A DNA stretch of 64,000 bases from Halodesulfurarchaeum formicicum (lineage in GTDB: Archaea > Halobacteriota > Halobacteria > Halobacteriales > Halobacteriaceae): positions 1,860,001 through 1,924,000 of the forward strand of contig NZ_CP016804.1 in assembly GCF_001886955.1 (NCBI RefSeq), written 5' to 3'. The position numbers and the translations under genes are program-made. The notes under the pieces are model-generated. The model was not told where the DNA came from and did no database searches. It saw only the letters and a program-made list of their open reading frames with translations. This document shows, in pieces, positions 51,975 through 60,219 of this stretch; positions within the stretch are counted from its first letter, which is position 1, and each line of letters begins with the position of its first letter.

Positions 51975-52221
51975 TTGGAGCGCGGTATCGCGTGACAGAA
52001 GTCAGACAATCGGGATAGAACGCTTTAGACGGCCACATTCCTGCCTGTTTCACTTTCACCACGCATGGGAATGAATTAATACATCCCGGGACAATAATCC
52101 AGTTGCGGGTCACACCTCCCCTCCGTTCCCCCTCTTTCATCCTCGTGAGTCCCAACGCTCGGTCCGTCCCATATCCTGACCCATCACAAACCGTTAACAA
52201 CCCCTGTGGCTTAGGCGGGAT
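51975..52221. other. intergenic region before ilvA
   Basis: No gene is seen. A GTTAAC-type TATA box (CCGTTAAC, 52187-52194) lies 28-35 bp before ilvA. An AT-rich block at 52073-52082 (GAATTAATAC) is a further possible box without an associated frame. Confidence 0.5.
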
Positions 52222-53433
52222 ATGCTCAGCCTATCCGACATCGAGACGGCCCGGGACCGCGTCGATGACGTGGCCCTGCGGACCAGTCTCGAGTCCCAGC
52301 GGACGTTCTCCCGGATGACGGGCGCTGACGTGCGGCTGAAGTTGGAGAACACCCAGCGAACCGGCTCGTTCAAGATCCGCGGTGCGACAAACCGAATTCG
52401 GAGCCTCACCGAGGAAGAGCGAGAAGGCGGGGTTATCACTGCGAGCGCGGGCAACCACGCCCAGGGCGTGGCCCTCGCTGCGAAACACACCGGGGTCGAC
52501 GCGTTGATCGTCATGCCCGAGTTCGCGCCGATCTCGAAGGTCAACGCGACCGAGAGCTACGGCGCGGAGATCGAACTCTACGGCGAGGACTACGCGGACG
52601 CCCAGGAGCGGGCCCACGAACTGGCCGAGGACTCCGATCGCACCTACGTGCACGCGTACGACGATCAGGCCGTCCAGGCCGGCCAGGGCACGATCGGCCT
52701 GGAGATTATCGAGGACTGCCCCGAGGTCGACACCGTCGTCGTTCCGATCGGGGGCGGGGGACTGATCGGCGGCATCGCGACCGCGATCAAGGCTCGAAAG
52801 CCCGATACCCGGGTCATCGGCGTGCAGGCCGAGGGGGCCGCGACGGTGGCAAATTCCCTCGACAAGGGCGCGACCGAGGAACTCGACTCCGTGGACACGA
52901 TCGCGGACGGCATCGCGACGGGGGCCGTGGGCGAGACCACCCTCCCGATCATCGACGAGCGGGTCGACGAGATCGTGACCGTCGACGACAGCGAAACCGC
53001 CTCCGCGATGGTGCTACTCCTCGAACGGGTGAAGACCCTGGTCGAGGGAGCCGGCGCGGTGCCGATCGCGGCCCTGCTGGGCGAGAAATTCGACATCGAG
53101 GACGACGAGACGATCGTGACCGTGCTCAGCGGCGGGAACATCGACCTGAACCTGCTGACGACGGTCCTCGAACGCGGGCTGGTCGACCGCGGCCGCTTCG
53201 TGAAGCTCCGGACAGTCATGAAAGACCGGCCGGGGGCACTCCGGGACTTCCTCAACATCGTGACGAACGCCCAGGCCAACATCTACGAGATCAACCACGA
53301 TCGGGCCCGCCAGTCCTTCGCGATCGACGCCACTGAGATCGAGATGGACCTGGAGACCCGCGGGCACGAACACGTCGAAGAGATCCTCTCGAAGCTTCGG
53401 GACGCCGGGTTCCAGGTCGAAGTGCGGACGTGA
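52222..53433 (+). CDS. ilvA: threonine ammonia-lyase (biosynthetic-type, with ACT domain)
   Basis: 403 residues. TGSFKIRGATNRI holds the PLP lysine, ITASAGNHAQGVALAAK the substrate loop and IGGGGLIGGIATAI the phosphate loop. A C-terminal ACT domain (about 325-402, VMKDRPGALRDFLNIVTNAQANIYEINHDRA in parts) implies allosteric control, probably by isoleucine or valine. Converts threonine to 2-oxobutyrate and ammonia. ridA follows 52 bp downstream, which is a logical partner. Confidence 0.95.
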   Translation: MLSLSDIETARDRVDDVALRTSLESQRTFSRMTGADVRLKLENTQRTGSFKIRGATNRIRSLTEEEREGGVITASAGNHAQGVALAAKHTGVDALIVMPEFAPISKVNATESYGAEIELYGEDYADAQERAHELAEDSDRTYVHAYDDQAVQAGQGTIGLEIIEDCPEVDTVVVPIGGGGLIGGIATAIKARKPDTRVIGVQAEGAATVANSLDKGATEELDSVDTIADGIATGAVGETTLPIIDERVDEIVTVDDSETASAMVLLLERVKTLVEGAGAVPIAALLGEKFDIEDDETIVTVLSGGNIDLNLLTTVLERGLVDRGRFVKLRTVMKDRPGALRDFLNIVTNAQANIYEINHDRARQSFAIDATEIEMDLETRGHEHVEEILSKLRDAGFQVEVRT

Positions 53434-53485
53434 AGGATGGCCGGTTTTGCCTGGCTTTAAGGGCCCGCACTGCGAGGAAGGGAAT

Positions 53486-53863
53486 ATGAAGCGTGTCATC
53501 GAGACAGCAGAAGCGCCGGCGGCAGTCGGTGCGTACAGCCAGGCAACCACCAACGGCGACCTCGTTTTCACCGCCGGACAACTGCCCATGACCGCCGAGG
53601 GCGAGCTGCTCGAGGACGAGCCCATCGAGGTCCAGACCCGCCAGGCCCTGGAGAACGTCAAGGCGATCCTCGATGAGGAGGGGCTGACGATGCAGGATGT
53701 CCTCAAGGTCACCGTCCTGATGGACGACATCGACGAGTTCGACGCGATGAACTCGACCTATGCGGAGTACTTCCAGGACAATCCCCCGGCCCGCAGCGCC
53801 TTCGAGGTCGCCGAGGTACCCAAGGGCGCGAAAATCGAGATCGAAGTCATCGCCGCCCAGTAA
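53486..53863 (+). CDS. ridA: RidA family enamine/imine deaminase
   Basis: 125 residues from the ATG at 53486; a TATA-like CTTTAAGG about 30 bp before the ATG supports this and an own promoter. VGAYSQATTNGDLVFTAGQLPM, VLKVTVLMDDIDEFDAMN and NPPARSAFEVAEVPKGAKIEIEVIA (in parts) with the conserved Arg in PPARSAF. RidA hydrolyses reactive 2-aminoacrylate/enamine intermediates released by PLP dehydratases such as IlvA, its neighbour. Confidence 0.94.
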   Translation: MKRVIETAEAPAAVGAYSQATTNGDLVFTAGQLPMTAEGELLEDEPIEVQTRQALENVKAILDEEGLTMQDVLKVTVLMDDIDEFDAMNSTYAEYFQDNPPARSAFEVAEVPKGAKIEIEVIAAQ

Positions 53864-53872
53864 CTCGACCGG

Positions 53873-54082
53873 ATGGACCCTCGAACCCGCGCGAGTCTGC
53901 TCTGGGGGGCGGCCGGGGCGCTCACGTTCCTGGTGCTCGCCCAGACCACGCGGTTGTTCGGCCCGATCGAGCTGGGGATGGGGCTGCCAAAGCTACTCCC
54001 GATCGCACTCGCGGTCTTCGCAGTGAGTGCCTGGCTCGGGTACGTGGTCGAAAGACGGCTGGCACAAAACAGACAGGTTTAA
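53873..54082 (+). CDS. small two-helix membrane protein
   Basis: 69 residues. Two hydrophobic helices (about 8-27 and 40-58) with a short loop (FGPIELGMGLPKLL) and a basic C-terminus (VVERRLAQNRQV). 9 bp after ridA, so probably co-transcribed. No family recognised. Its stop codon region doubles as the TATA box (GTTTAATT) of tRNA-Ser. Confidence 0.7.
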   Translation: MDPRTRASLLWGAAGALTFLVLAQTTRLFGPIELGMGLPKLLPIALAVFAVSAWLGYVVERRLAQNRQV

Positions 54083-54109
54083 TTCGGGGACCCGACTAGG
54101 GGAGAGCGG

Positions 54110-54190
54110 GCCGGGATGGCCGAATGGCAAAGCGCACGCCTGGAAAGCGTGTCCCCTTTGGGGTTCTGGGTTCAAATCCCAGTCCCGGCG
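54110..54190 (+). tRNA. tRNA-Ser (anticodon GGA)
   Basis: 81 nt with a class II long variable arm (stem CCCC/GGGG near 54153-54162). Acceptor GCCGGGA (54110-54116) pairs with TCCCGGC (54183-54189); discriminator G54190, no CCA encoded. Anticodon stem CACGC/GCGTG (54135-54139/54147-54151), loop CTGGAAA, anticodon GGA at 54142-54144. GTTTAATT about 30 bp upstream is a likely TATA box. No intron. Confidence 0.96.
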
Positions 54191-54312
54191 TTTTCACGGA
54201 CCCACCACGAATCAGGAGCGACCGGTAACGGCTACGAGACCCGAAAATCGGGGTTCAATGTGTTCGTCACGAGCGGGCCGAAGTCGATTGTGGCGACCCC
54301 GATACCGAACCC

Positions 54313-54319
54313 TTTTATA
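54313..54319 (+). promoter_or_regulatory. thermosome promoter TATA box
   Basis: TTTTATA lies 27-33 bp before the ATG at 54346, preceded by CGAACCC, close to the BRE of haloarchaeal cct heat-shock promoters. The 155-bp spacer after tRNA-Ser has no gene. Confidence 0.6.
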
Positions 54320-54345
54320 GAAGGACAAACAATCGCCGCGTGACT

Positions 54346-56022
54346 ATGGCAGAGCGACGAATGCAGGGCCAGCCCATGATCATCATGGGGGACGACGCCC
54401 AGCGGATGAAGGACAAGGACGCACAGGAGCACAACATCTCGGCCGCCCGCGCCGTCGCGGACTCGGTACGCACGACACTCGGGCCGAAAGGGATGGACAA
54501 GATGCTCGTCTCCTCGATGGGTGACGTTACGGTGACAAACGACGGCGTCACCATCCTGCAGGAGATGGACATCGACGACCCCACCGCCGAGATGATCGTC
54601 GAGGTCGCCGAGACCCAGGAGGACGAGGCCGGAGACGGCACCACGACCGCCGTCGCCGTCGCAGGCGAACTCCTCAAGGAGGCCGAGGAGCTGCTCGATC
54701 AGGACATCCACGCGACTGCCGTCATCAAGGGCTACAACATGGCCGCCGAGCGGGCCCGCGCCGAGGTCGATGAGGTCGCGATCTCCGTGGACCCCGACGA
54801 CGAGGATCTCGTGCGCAGCGTCGCCGAGACCTCCATGACCGGCAAGGGCACCGAACTCGACAAGGAGCTTCTCTCGGATCTGCTCTACCGTGCGCTCCAG
54901 ACCGTCGCCATCGAGGCCGAGGACGGGTCCACCGTCGTCGACCTGAACGACGTCGAGATCGAGACCCAGACCGGGCGACAGATCGGCGAGAGCGAACTAC
55001 TCTCCGGGGCCGTCGTCGACAAGGACCCCGTCCACGACAACATGCCGACCGAGGTCGAGGACGCGTCGGTCCTGCTTCTCAACGAGGCCATCGAGGTCGA
55101 GGAGACCGAGACCGACACGACCGTGTCGGTCGACAACCCCGACCAGCTCCAGCAGTTCCTGGAGAAAGAGGAGGCCCAGCTGCAGGAGAAAGTCGACCAG
55201 ATCGCCGAGGTCGGTGCCGACGTGGTCTTCTGCCAGAAGGGCATCGACGACATGGCCCAGCACTTCCTCGCGAAGGAGGGCATCCTCGCGGTTCGTCGCA
55301 CGCGCAAGAGCGACATCGAGTTCCTGCAGGACGTCCTCGGCGCTTCGATCGTGACCGATCTGGATTCGGTCACCGCGGCCGACCTGGGCTCGGGTTCGGT
55401 CACCCGGGACGAGACCGACGAGATGTTCTACGTCGAGGGCAGCGGTGACGGCGCCCACGGCGTCACGCTCCTGCTCCGCGGCGCGACCGACCACGTCGTC
55501 GACGAGGTCGAGCGCAGCGTCACCGACGCGCTGGACGTCGCCTCCCAGGCGCTGACCGACGGTCGCGTGCTCCCCGGCGGCGGCGCGATCGAAGTCGAAC
55601 TGGCCGACCGCGTCCGGAACTTCGCGGACGGCGTCGAGGGTCGCGAGGCCCTGGCCGTCGAGGCCTTCGCCGACGCCCTGGAACTCGTCCCGCGCGTGCT
55701 GGCGAGCAACGCCGGCCTGGACTCCATCGACACGCTGGTCGAGATGCGAGCCGCCCACGAGGGCGGCGACCAGCGCGCCGGCCTGAACGTCTTCACCGGC
55801 GACATCGAGGACACCTTCGAGGCTGGCATCGTCGAGCCCGCACACTCGAAGGAACAGGCCCTGAGCTCCGCCTCCGAGGCCGCCAACCTCGTCCTGAAGA
55901 TCGACGACATCATCTCCGCCGGCGACCTCTCCACCGAAGGCGAGGAAGACGAAGGCGCCGGTGGCATGGGCGGCGGCATGGGCGGTATGGGCGGTATGGG
56001 TGGCATGGGCGGCGCGATGTAA
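54346..56022 (+). CDS. ths: thermosome (group II chaperonin) subunit
   Basis: 558 residues from the ATG at 54346. [31 protein letters not shown] (in parts), [15 protein letters not shown] ATPase motif, and GGGAIEVEL in the C-terminal equatorial half match archaeal CCT subunits. The tail ends in GGM repeats, typical of haloarchaeal thermosomes. It forms ATP-driven double-ring folding chambers. Heat-shock-like promoter upstream; downstream is the hairpin string at 56029-56244. Only one subunit gene is in the window; haloarchaea usually have two or three. Confidence 0.96.
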   Translation: MAERRMQGQPMIIMGDDAQRMKDKDAQEHNISAARAVADSVRTTLGPKGMDKMLVSSMGDVTVTNDGVTILQEMDIDDPTAEMIVEVAETQEDEAGDGTTTAVAVAGELLKEAEELLDQDIHATAVIKGYNMAAERARAEVDEVAISVDPDDEDLVRSVAETSMTGKGTELDKELLSDLLYRALQTVAIEAEDGSTVVDLNDVEIETQTGRQIGESELLSGAVVDKDPVHDNMPTEVEDASVLLLNEAIEVEETETDTTVSVDNPDQLQQFLEKEEAQLQEKVDQIAEVGADVVFCQKGIDDMAQHFLAKEGILAVRRTRKSDIEFLQDVLGASIVTDLDSVTAADLGSGSVTRDETDEMFYVEGSGDGAHGVTLLLRGATDHVVDEVERSVTDALDVASQALTDGRVLPGGGAIEVELADRVRNFADGVEGREALAVEAFADALELVPRVLASNAGLDSIDTLVEMRAAHEGGDQRAGLNVFTGDIEDTFEAGIVEPAHSKEQALSSASEAANLVLKIDDIISAGDLSTEGEEDEGAGGMGGGMGGMGGMGGMGGAM

Positions 56023-56028
56023 ACGCAC

Positions 56029-56244
56029 GTTTTGCTCTGCGGGGCGCCTTCGGCGCCCCTCGGCAAAACCTGTCGCGCAGGAGCGCAGCTCCTGCTGGAT
56101 CCCAAAAAGCTCCGCTTTTTGAGCACACTAAAATCGCGCCTGCTCCTGTCGCGCGGCCACAGGCCGCGCGGTAGTCCGCAGGCGCGACCGCGTGAACGCG
56201 GAGAAACCCGCGCCTCGGGTTCTATCGAACCGCTCGGCGCGGGT
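56029..56244. repeat. string of six consecutive stem-loops downstream of the thermosome
   Basis: Six palindromes follow one another. A: outer GTTTTGC (56029-56035)/GCAAAAC (56063-56069) round 8-bp arms 56041-56048/56052-56059. B: arms 56077-56084/56088-56095. C: 56103-56110/56114-56121. D: outer 10-bp 56134-56143/56178-56187 round 9-bp arms 56150-56158/56162-56170. E: CCGCG (56188-56192/56197-56201). F: outer 8-bp 56207-56214/56236-56243 round GGTTC (56218-56222)/GAACC (56227-56231). Most inner loops are 3 nt. The 352-bp spacer 56023-56374 has no convincing gene. Hairpin A may also act as the thermosome terminator. Confidence 0.75.
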
Positions 56245-56374
56245 ATGCTACTGGTGTGGTTTCGAACCCGTGTGATTGCAAGAGCTGAATTTTGCGCTAC
56301 ATTTTCGTTACTATCTGGATTGCTACAATCGGACGGTGATGAATCCAAGGCGCGATTTCAGCAGGTGGTCGTGT

Positions 56375-56659
56375 TCAATCGTCGGCAGTATACGCGGCTC
56401 CACGGTGTTCGATGCGGTGCACTTCCAGTACGTGGTCGTTCCAATTCAGGACACAGCCGAGTCGATACTGTCCGATACGGAGCTTCGAGAACGGGCCACC
56501 TGCCAGCGGTTCGAGGTAGTCATCAGGTTCACGCCACTCGGAGTCGACAATGTCGTCCAGCTTCGACACGATACGATCCTGGACGTGTGAATCGAGAGCA
56601 TCGAATTGATCGAGCGCAGCGGGAGCGAACTTCCAGGTCCAGTCCTTACTGGTCGACAT
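56375..56659 (-). CDS. RelE/ParE-superfamily toxin, second copy
   Basis: 94 residues from the ATG at 56659 inside the antitoxin 3' end. Pattern DWTWKFAPAALDQFDALDSHVQDRIVSKLDDI (in parts), PLAGGPFSKLRIGQYRLGCVLNWNDHVLEVHRIEHRGAAY (in parts) matches RelE: helices, then KLRIGQYRL and the final basic strand IEHRGAAY. Diverged from the copy at 1070-1396 but with the same layout. It overlaps the antitoxin gene by 14 nt. Composition is more AT-rich than surrounding genes. Confidence 0.85.
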   Translation of the reverse strand: MSTSKDWTWKFAPAALDQFDALDSHVQDRIVSKLDDIVDSEWREPDDYLEPLAGGPFSKLRIGQYRLGCVLNWNDHVLEVHRIEHRGAAYTADD

Positions 56660-56939
56660 CGTCGTCCATCGCTCCAACGACCTCGTCACGGTTTACCAGT
56701 TCCTCATCGCCGAGGCGCAAGCCATGTTCGCTTGCGGCAATCTGCTTCCACCCCTCGCGAGTGAAGGCAGGATGTTTGACTGCATCACGGATGGCGTATC
56801 GCAGAAACTCGCTCCGTGAGTTGAATCCCTCCTCTTTCCACGTCCCGTCGATGTCCTCAAGGAAGGCTTTGCTGATTCGGAGATTGACCTGAGTCATCTC
56901 CGGCTCGTCGTCGTTTGGAGCTGTTCCAGCACCGGACAT
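56646..56939 (-). CDS. ribbon-helix-helix antitoxin, second copy
   Basis: 97 residues from the ATG at 56939 (the longer in-frame reading of 85 further codons lacks gene-like composition). MTQVNLRISKAFLEDIDGTWKEEGFNSRSEFLRYAIRDAVKHPAFT (in parts) is an RHH strand and two helices; the acidic tail (NRDEVVGAMDDDVDQ) would bind the toxin. A 6-bp inverted repeat TATACA-N13-TGTATA (56942-56966) directly upstream is a candidate autoregulatory site. Confidence 0.85.
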   Translation of the reverse strand: MSGAGTAPNDDEPEMTQVNLRISKAFLEDIDGTWKEEGFNSRSEFLRYAIRDAVKHPAFTREGWKQIAASEHGLRLGDEELVNRDEVVGAMDDDVDQ

Positions 56940-56941
56940 GA

Positions 56942-56966
56942 TATACAGATAATATACTCTTGTATA
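56942..56966 (-). promoter_or_regulatory. operator/promoter of second toxin-antitoxin operon
   Basis: Perfect inverted repeat TATACA (56942-56947)/TGTATA (56961-56966) begins 3 bp before the antitoxin start; TATA-like bases overlap the right arm. Half-site sequence differs from the GTGATAC repeat of the first pair, so cross-regulation is not expected. Confidence 0.5.
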
Positions 56967-57218
56967 GAGAAAAGCATTTGGGTTCCGTTGACTACCGTAA
57001 CGGATCTGTCCGATTATCTGATGGTTTTTGCATACCGTGCTGAACACAACGTCTATATTCAGCAAAAGACCGTATCCAATGCCAGATTTTTGCCAAAAGT
57101 AGAAGGGCCGGAACGTTTCCTGTGAATGCGAGCGAAATAATCGCGCTGAACAACTGTGCCGGCCCGTCGATCCGCGAGTCAATCCAAGCAAAGCCGATCG
57201 CAGCGTACCGCCAGCCTG
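56967..57218. other. AT-richer spacer without recognisable gene
   Basis: 252 bp between the TA operon and lrp, visibly lower in GC than neighbours, with short poly-T runs and no frame of gene-like composition. It may be part of the same transferred segment as the TA pair. Confidence 0.4.
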
Positions 57219-57677
57219 CTACTCCTCCACGGGAAGTTCGAACTGGTCACACTCGACCGGTGCGGCAAGCACCACGCTCGTGTTGCTCTCCTTGATCGCC
57301 GGCTCGACGAGCAGTTCCTTGATGATCTCGTCCATCGAGTCGGTGTCCTCGAACTTGCCGACCGCGATGATGTCGAACTCGCCGGTCACCTCATAGACGG
57401 TGATCATCCGGTCGACGGCCTTCAGCCGGTCGGTGATCTCCGGAATCGCCTCGCCCTCGACTTTCAACTGCAGAATTGCGGTCACGTCGTACCCGAGCGT
57501 GTCATAATCGACCACCGGGACGAACCCCTTGATCGTCCCCGCCGCCTCCAGACTCTGCAGATGATTCGAGACCGTCGTCACCGAGACACCCAGGGACTCG
57601 CCGACGCTCCGCAGGCTGGCCCGACCGTCCGCGAGCAGTTCGTTGATCAGTTCCGCGTCGAGGTTTTCGTAGGTCAT
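57219..57677 (-). CDS. lrp: Lrp/AsnC family transcriptional regulator
   Basis: 152 residues. N-terminal winged HTH ([43 protein letters not shown] in parts, about 7-52) and C-terminal RAM ligand-binding domain (about 65-145). Divergent from glnA, an arrangement known in Halobacterium, where Lrp controls glnA. The symmetric GTCCAATA/TATTGGAC pair in the spacer is a probable binding site. Likely acts as an octamer or tetramer sensing amino acids. Confidence 0.93.
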   Translation of the reverse strand: MTYENLDAELINELLADGRASLRSVGESLGVSVTTVSNHLQSLEAAGTIKGFVPVVDYDTLGYDVTAILQLKVEGEAIPEITDRLKAVDRMITVYEVTGEFDIIAVGKFEDTDSMDEIIKELLVEPAIKESNTSVVLAAPVECDQFELPVEE

Positions 57678-57718
57678 GAACCCTGATTGGAACTGAAGCG
57701 CCTTATGAGTTTACGTTT

Positions 57719-57786
57719 GTCCAATAATCCTCCCGAAATCCGCAATTGAGTCAACCGTTAGGGCTATAAAACCTCACGTATTGGAC
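57719..57786. promoter_or_regulatory. lrp-glnA intergenic operator pair and glnA TATA box
   Basis: GTCCAATA (57719-57726) and its exact reverse complement TATTGGAC (57779-57786) are centred 60 bp apart. TATAAAA (57765-57771) is 20-26 bp before the glnA ATG; the right half-site lies between TATA box and start, the left half-site about 45 bp before lrp. An Lrp octamer bridging both halves would wrap the promoter. Confidence 0.7.
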
Positions 57787-57790
57787 TTGG

Positions 57791-59176
57791 ATGTCGAAAC
57801 AAATGACAACCGGCGCATCTCACCCCGACGGCGGGCTCACCGAAGCCGAACAGGCGGTACTGGACCGGATCGAACAGGAGAACATTCAGTTCCTGCGGCT
57901 GCAGTTCACCGACATTCTGGGCACAGTCAAACACGTCTCGATCCCCGCAAGCCAGGCCGAGAAGGCCCTGACCGAGGGGATCTACTTCGACGGCTCCTCG
58001 ATCGAGGGCTTTGTCCGCATCCAGGAGTCGGACATGCGCCTGGAGCCGGACCCAGATACCTTCGCGGTCATCCCCTGGCGGGACGAGAAGAGCGGCGAGG
58101 CGGCCCGCCTGATCTGTGACGTCATCGACGCCACGACCGGCGAGCCCTTCGTCGGCGACCCGCGGACGGTCCTCAAGCGCGCTATCGCCCGCGCCGAGGA
58201 CATGGGCTATACGCTCAACGTCGGCCCAGAGCCCGAGTTCTTCGTCTTCGAGAAGGACGAGAACGGCCGCGCGACCACGACGACCCACGACGCGGGCGGG
58301 TACTTCGATCTGGGACCGAAGGACCTGGCCTCCGATCTGCGCCGGGAGATCATCTTCAACCTGGAGGAGATGGGCTTCGAGACCGAAGCGAGCCACCACG
58401 AAGTCGCCGCCGGGCAACACGAGATCGACTTCAAGTACGATGATGCCCTGACGACCGCGGACAACATCGCGACCTTCAGGTCGGTCGTGCGGGCCACCGC
58501 CGAACTCCACGACTACCACGCGACGTTCATGCCAAAGCCCATCGCGAAGGTCAACGGCAGCGGCATGCACACCCACCTCTCGCTTTTCACCGAGGACGGC
58601 GAGAACATCTTCCACGACGGCGACGACGAGTTCGGCCTCTCCGAGCGGGCAAAGCACTTCCTCGGAGGCATCCTCGAACACGCCCCGGCGATCACGGCCA
58701 TCGCCAACCCGACCGTGAACTCGTACAAGCGCCTGGTGCCGGGCTACGAGGCCCCGGTCTACATCGCCTGGAGTGGTGTCAACCGCACCGCGCTGGTCCG
58801 CATCCCCGCGGCCCGTCACCCCGCGGCCTCCCGCATCGAACTTCGGTCGCCGGACCCCGCCGCGAACCCCTACCTGGCCATTGCCGTGATGCTCCACGCC
58901 GGCCTCGACGGGATGGAAAAGGAAATCGAGGCCCCGGACCCGGTCCGGGAGAACATCTACAAGTTCGACGAGGAGAAACGCGAGGAGTACGGCATCGAGA
59001 CCCTCCCCGAGAACCTCGGGCAGGCCGTCGACGCGCTGGAGGAAGACGAGGTCGTCCAGGAGGCCCTGGGCGAACACGTCACCGAGAAGTTCATCGAGGC
59101 AAAGCGCCAGGAGTTCCAGGAGTACAACCTCGCAGTCTCCGAGTGGGAACTGGACCGGTACCTCGAGAAGTTCTGA
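57791..59176 (+). CDS. glnA: glutamine synthetase, type I
   Basis: 461 residues. [42 protein letters not shown] (metal Glu), [20 protein letters not shown] (in parts), [30 protein letters not shown] (in parts) are the GS-I signature blocks. Adenylylation-loop Tyr of bacterial GSI-beta is not evident, in line with the alpha type. Assimilates ammonium. An alternative ATG at 57803 also fits the promoter. Controlled probably by the divergent lrp. Confidence 0.97.
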   Translation: MSKQMTTGASHPDGGLTEAEQAVLDRIEQENIQFLRLQFTDILGTVKHVSIPASQAEKALTEGIYFDGSSIEGFVRIQESDMRLEPDPDTFAVIPWRDEKSGEAARLICDVIDATTGEPFVGDPRTVLKRAIARAEDMGYTLNVGPEPEFFVFEKDENGRATTTTHDAGGYFDLGPKDLASDLRREIIFNLEEMGFETEASHHEVAAGQHEIDFKYDDALTTADNIATFRSVVRATAELHDYHATFMPKPIAKVNGSGMHTHLSLFTEDGENIFHDGDDEFGLSERAKHFLGGILEHAPAITAIANPTVNSYKRLVPGYEAPVYIAWSGVNRTALVRIPAARHPAASRIELRSPDPAANPYLAIAVMLHAGLDGMEKEIEAPDPVRENIYKFDEEKREEYGIETLPENLGQAVDALEEDEVVQEALGEHVTEKFIEAKRQEFQEYNLAVSEWELDRYLEKF

Positions 59177-59218
59177 GGACCGAAACACTAGCCTGACTCG
59201 GGGCCGTACGGGTCCCTA

Positions 59219-59647
59219 ATGGGTGACTCAGCGGAGGAGATAAACGACGACCGTCGCCAGGAGCTCTTGGGACGGATCTCCCGGCAGACGGCCACCATCG
59301 GCCAGCGCATACCCGAGACGATCAATATCGACGGCGACCCCTTCGACCTGCGGGACTTCGTTCTGGAGACTAAATCACAGGGCTCGATCCCGCCCGAGCG
59401 CCGCGAATCGGTTCGGACGGTCCGAAAGACCCTCACGAAAGAGCGAGAGGCACGTCGAGAGCGCCTGGAGACCGAATCGCTCACCGAACAGGAGGCGACG
59501 AACCTCGTCCAGGACATCCTCGGGCTGGACCGGGCGATCACCGCCCTGGGGAACCTCGCCGAGACAGATCTAGCGGCCAGGAGCCACGAGGAGTACGTGG
59601 ACGGAACCCGCCGCTGGGTCGACTTCGTCGATCAACTCACCGACTAG
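59219..59647 (+). CDS. haloarchaeal DUF5788-like helical protein
   Basis: 142 residues, almost all helical and charged: RRQELLGRISRQTATIGQRIPETINIDGDPFDLRDFVLETKSQGSIPPERRE (in parts), then a coiled KTLTKEREARRERLETE and LVQDILGLDRAITALGNLAE. From memory matches DUF5788, haloarchaea-specific. Function unknown. 42 bp after glnA; overlaps the convergent PAP2 gene by 4 nt. Confidence 0.8.
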   Translation: MGDSAEEINDDRRQELLGRISRQTATIGQRIPETINIDGDPFDLRDFVLETKSQGSIPPERRESVRTVRKTLTKEREARRERLETESLTEQEATNLVQDILGLDRAITALGNLAETDLAARSHEEYVDGTRRWVDFVDQLTD

Positions 59648-60219
59648 AAGAGCGCCCAGATCGCAAGCGAGACCGCGACGACGCCGGCAGTTCCAAGGAG
59701 GGTCCGCCGCGGGCGCAACTGTGCGGCCCGAAGTCCAGCCGTTGCGACGATCACCCCCACCGCAATCCCCGCGAGTACGTCCAGCAGATAGTGTACCCCG
59801 AGCAGCAGCCGGGTCGCGGCGATGATGCCAACGGCGAGGGCGGCCAATAGGTAGGGGCCATAGCCTTCCCACCGGGCCACGCCCACCAGTGCGGTCGCGA
59901 CCCCAGCCGTCGCCGTCGTGTGCCCACTCGGGAACCCGTAGCCGTCCTCGGGAATGAGCATCAGCGTATCAGGCGGTCGCCCCAGCCCAAAGCCGTATTT
60001 CAGCAGGATCGATGCCGAGAGAGCGAGCGCTACGGCCACCAGAAATCGCCGGGCCGTGTCCGGGGCGATCCGACCGCTCCAGACCCCGCCCACCGAGCCA
60101 CCGATCGAGGCGGCAGCCAGCAGTTTCGGACCGCCGAAGGCGGTGAGCACTACCAGCAGCGGGACGACCGGCTCCGGAACCTGGGCGACCAGCGCCTCGG
60201 TTACGCCGAGGTTTCTCAT
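59644..60219 (-). CDS. PAP2 family phosphatase (membrane)
   Basis: 191 residues from the ATG overlapping the YihY stop (ATGA). About five helices. The three PAP2 motifs are intact: KYGFGLGRPP, PSGHTTATAG and RLLLGVHYLLDVLAG with catalytic His. Likely dephosphorylates phosphatidic acid, polyprenyl pyrophosphates or a similar lipid phosphate. Translationally coupled to YihY. Confidence 0.9.
   Translation of the reverse strand: MRNLGVTEALVAQVPEPVVPLLVVLTAFGGPKLLAAASIGGSVGGVWSGRIAPDTARRFLVAVALALSASILLKYGFGLGRPPDTLMLIPEDGYGFPSGHTTATAGVATALVGVARWEGYGPYLLAALAVGIIAATRLLLGVHYLLDVLAGIAVGVIVATAGLRAAQLRPRRTLLGTAGVVAVSLAIWALF

Noticed and set aside
55960-56019. Repeated GGCGGTATGG-type units as a possible repeat array
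   Set aside because: They encode the GGM-rich thermosome C-terminus; no spacers or CRISPR-like structure.
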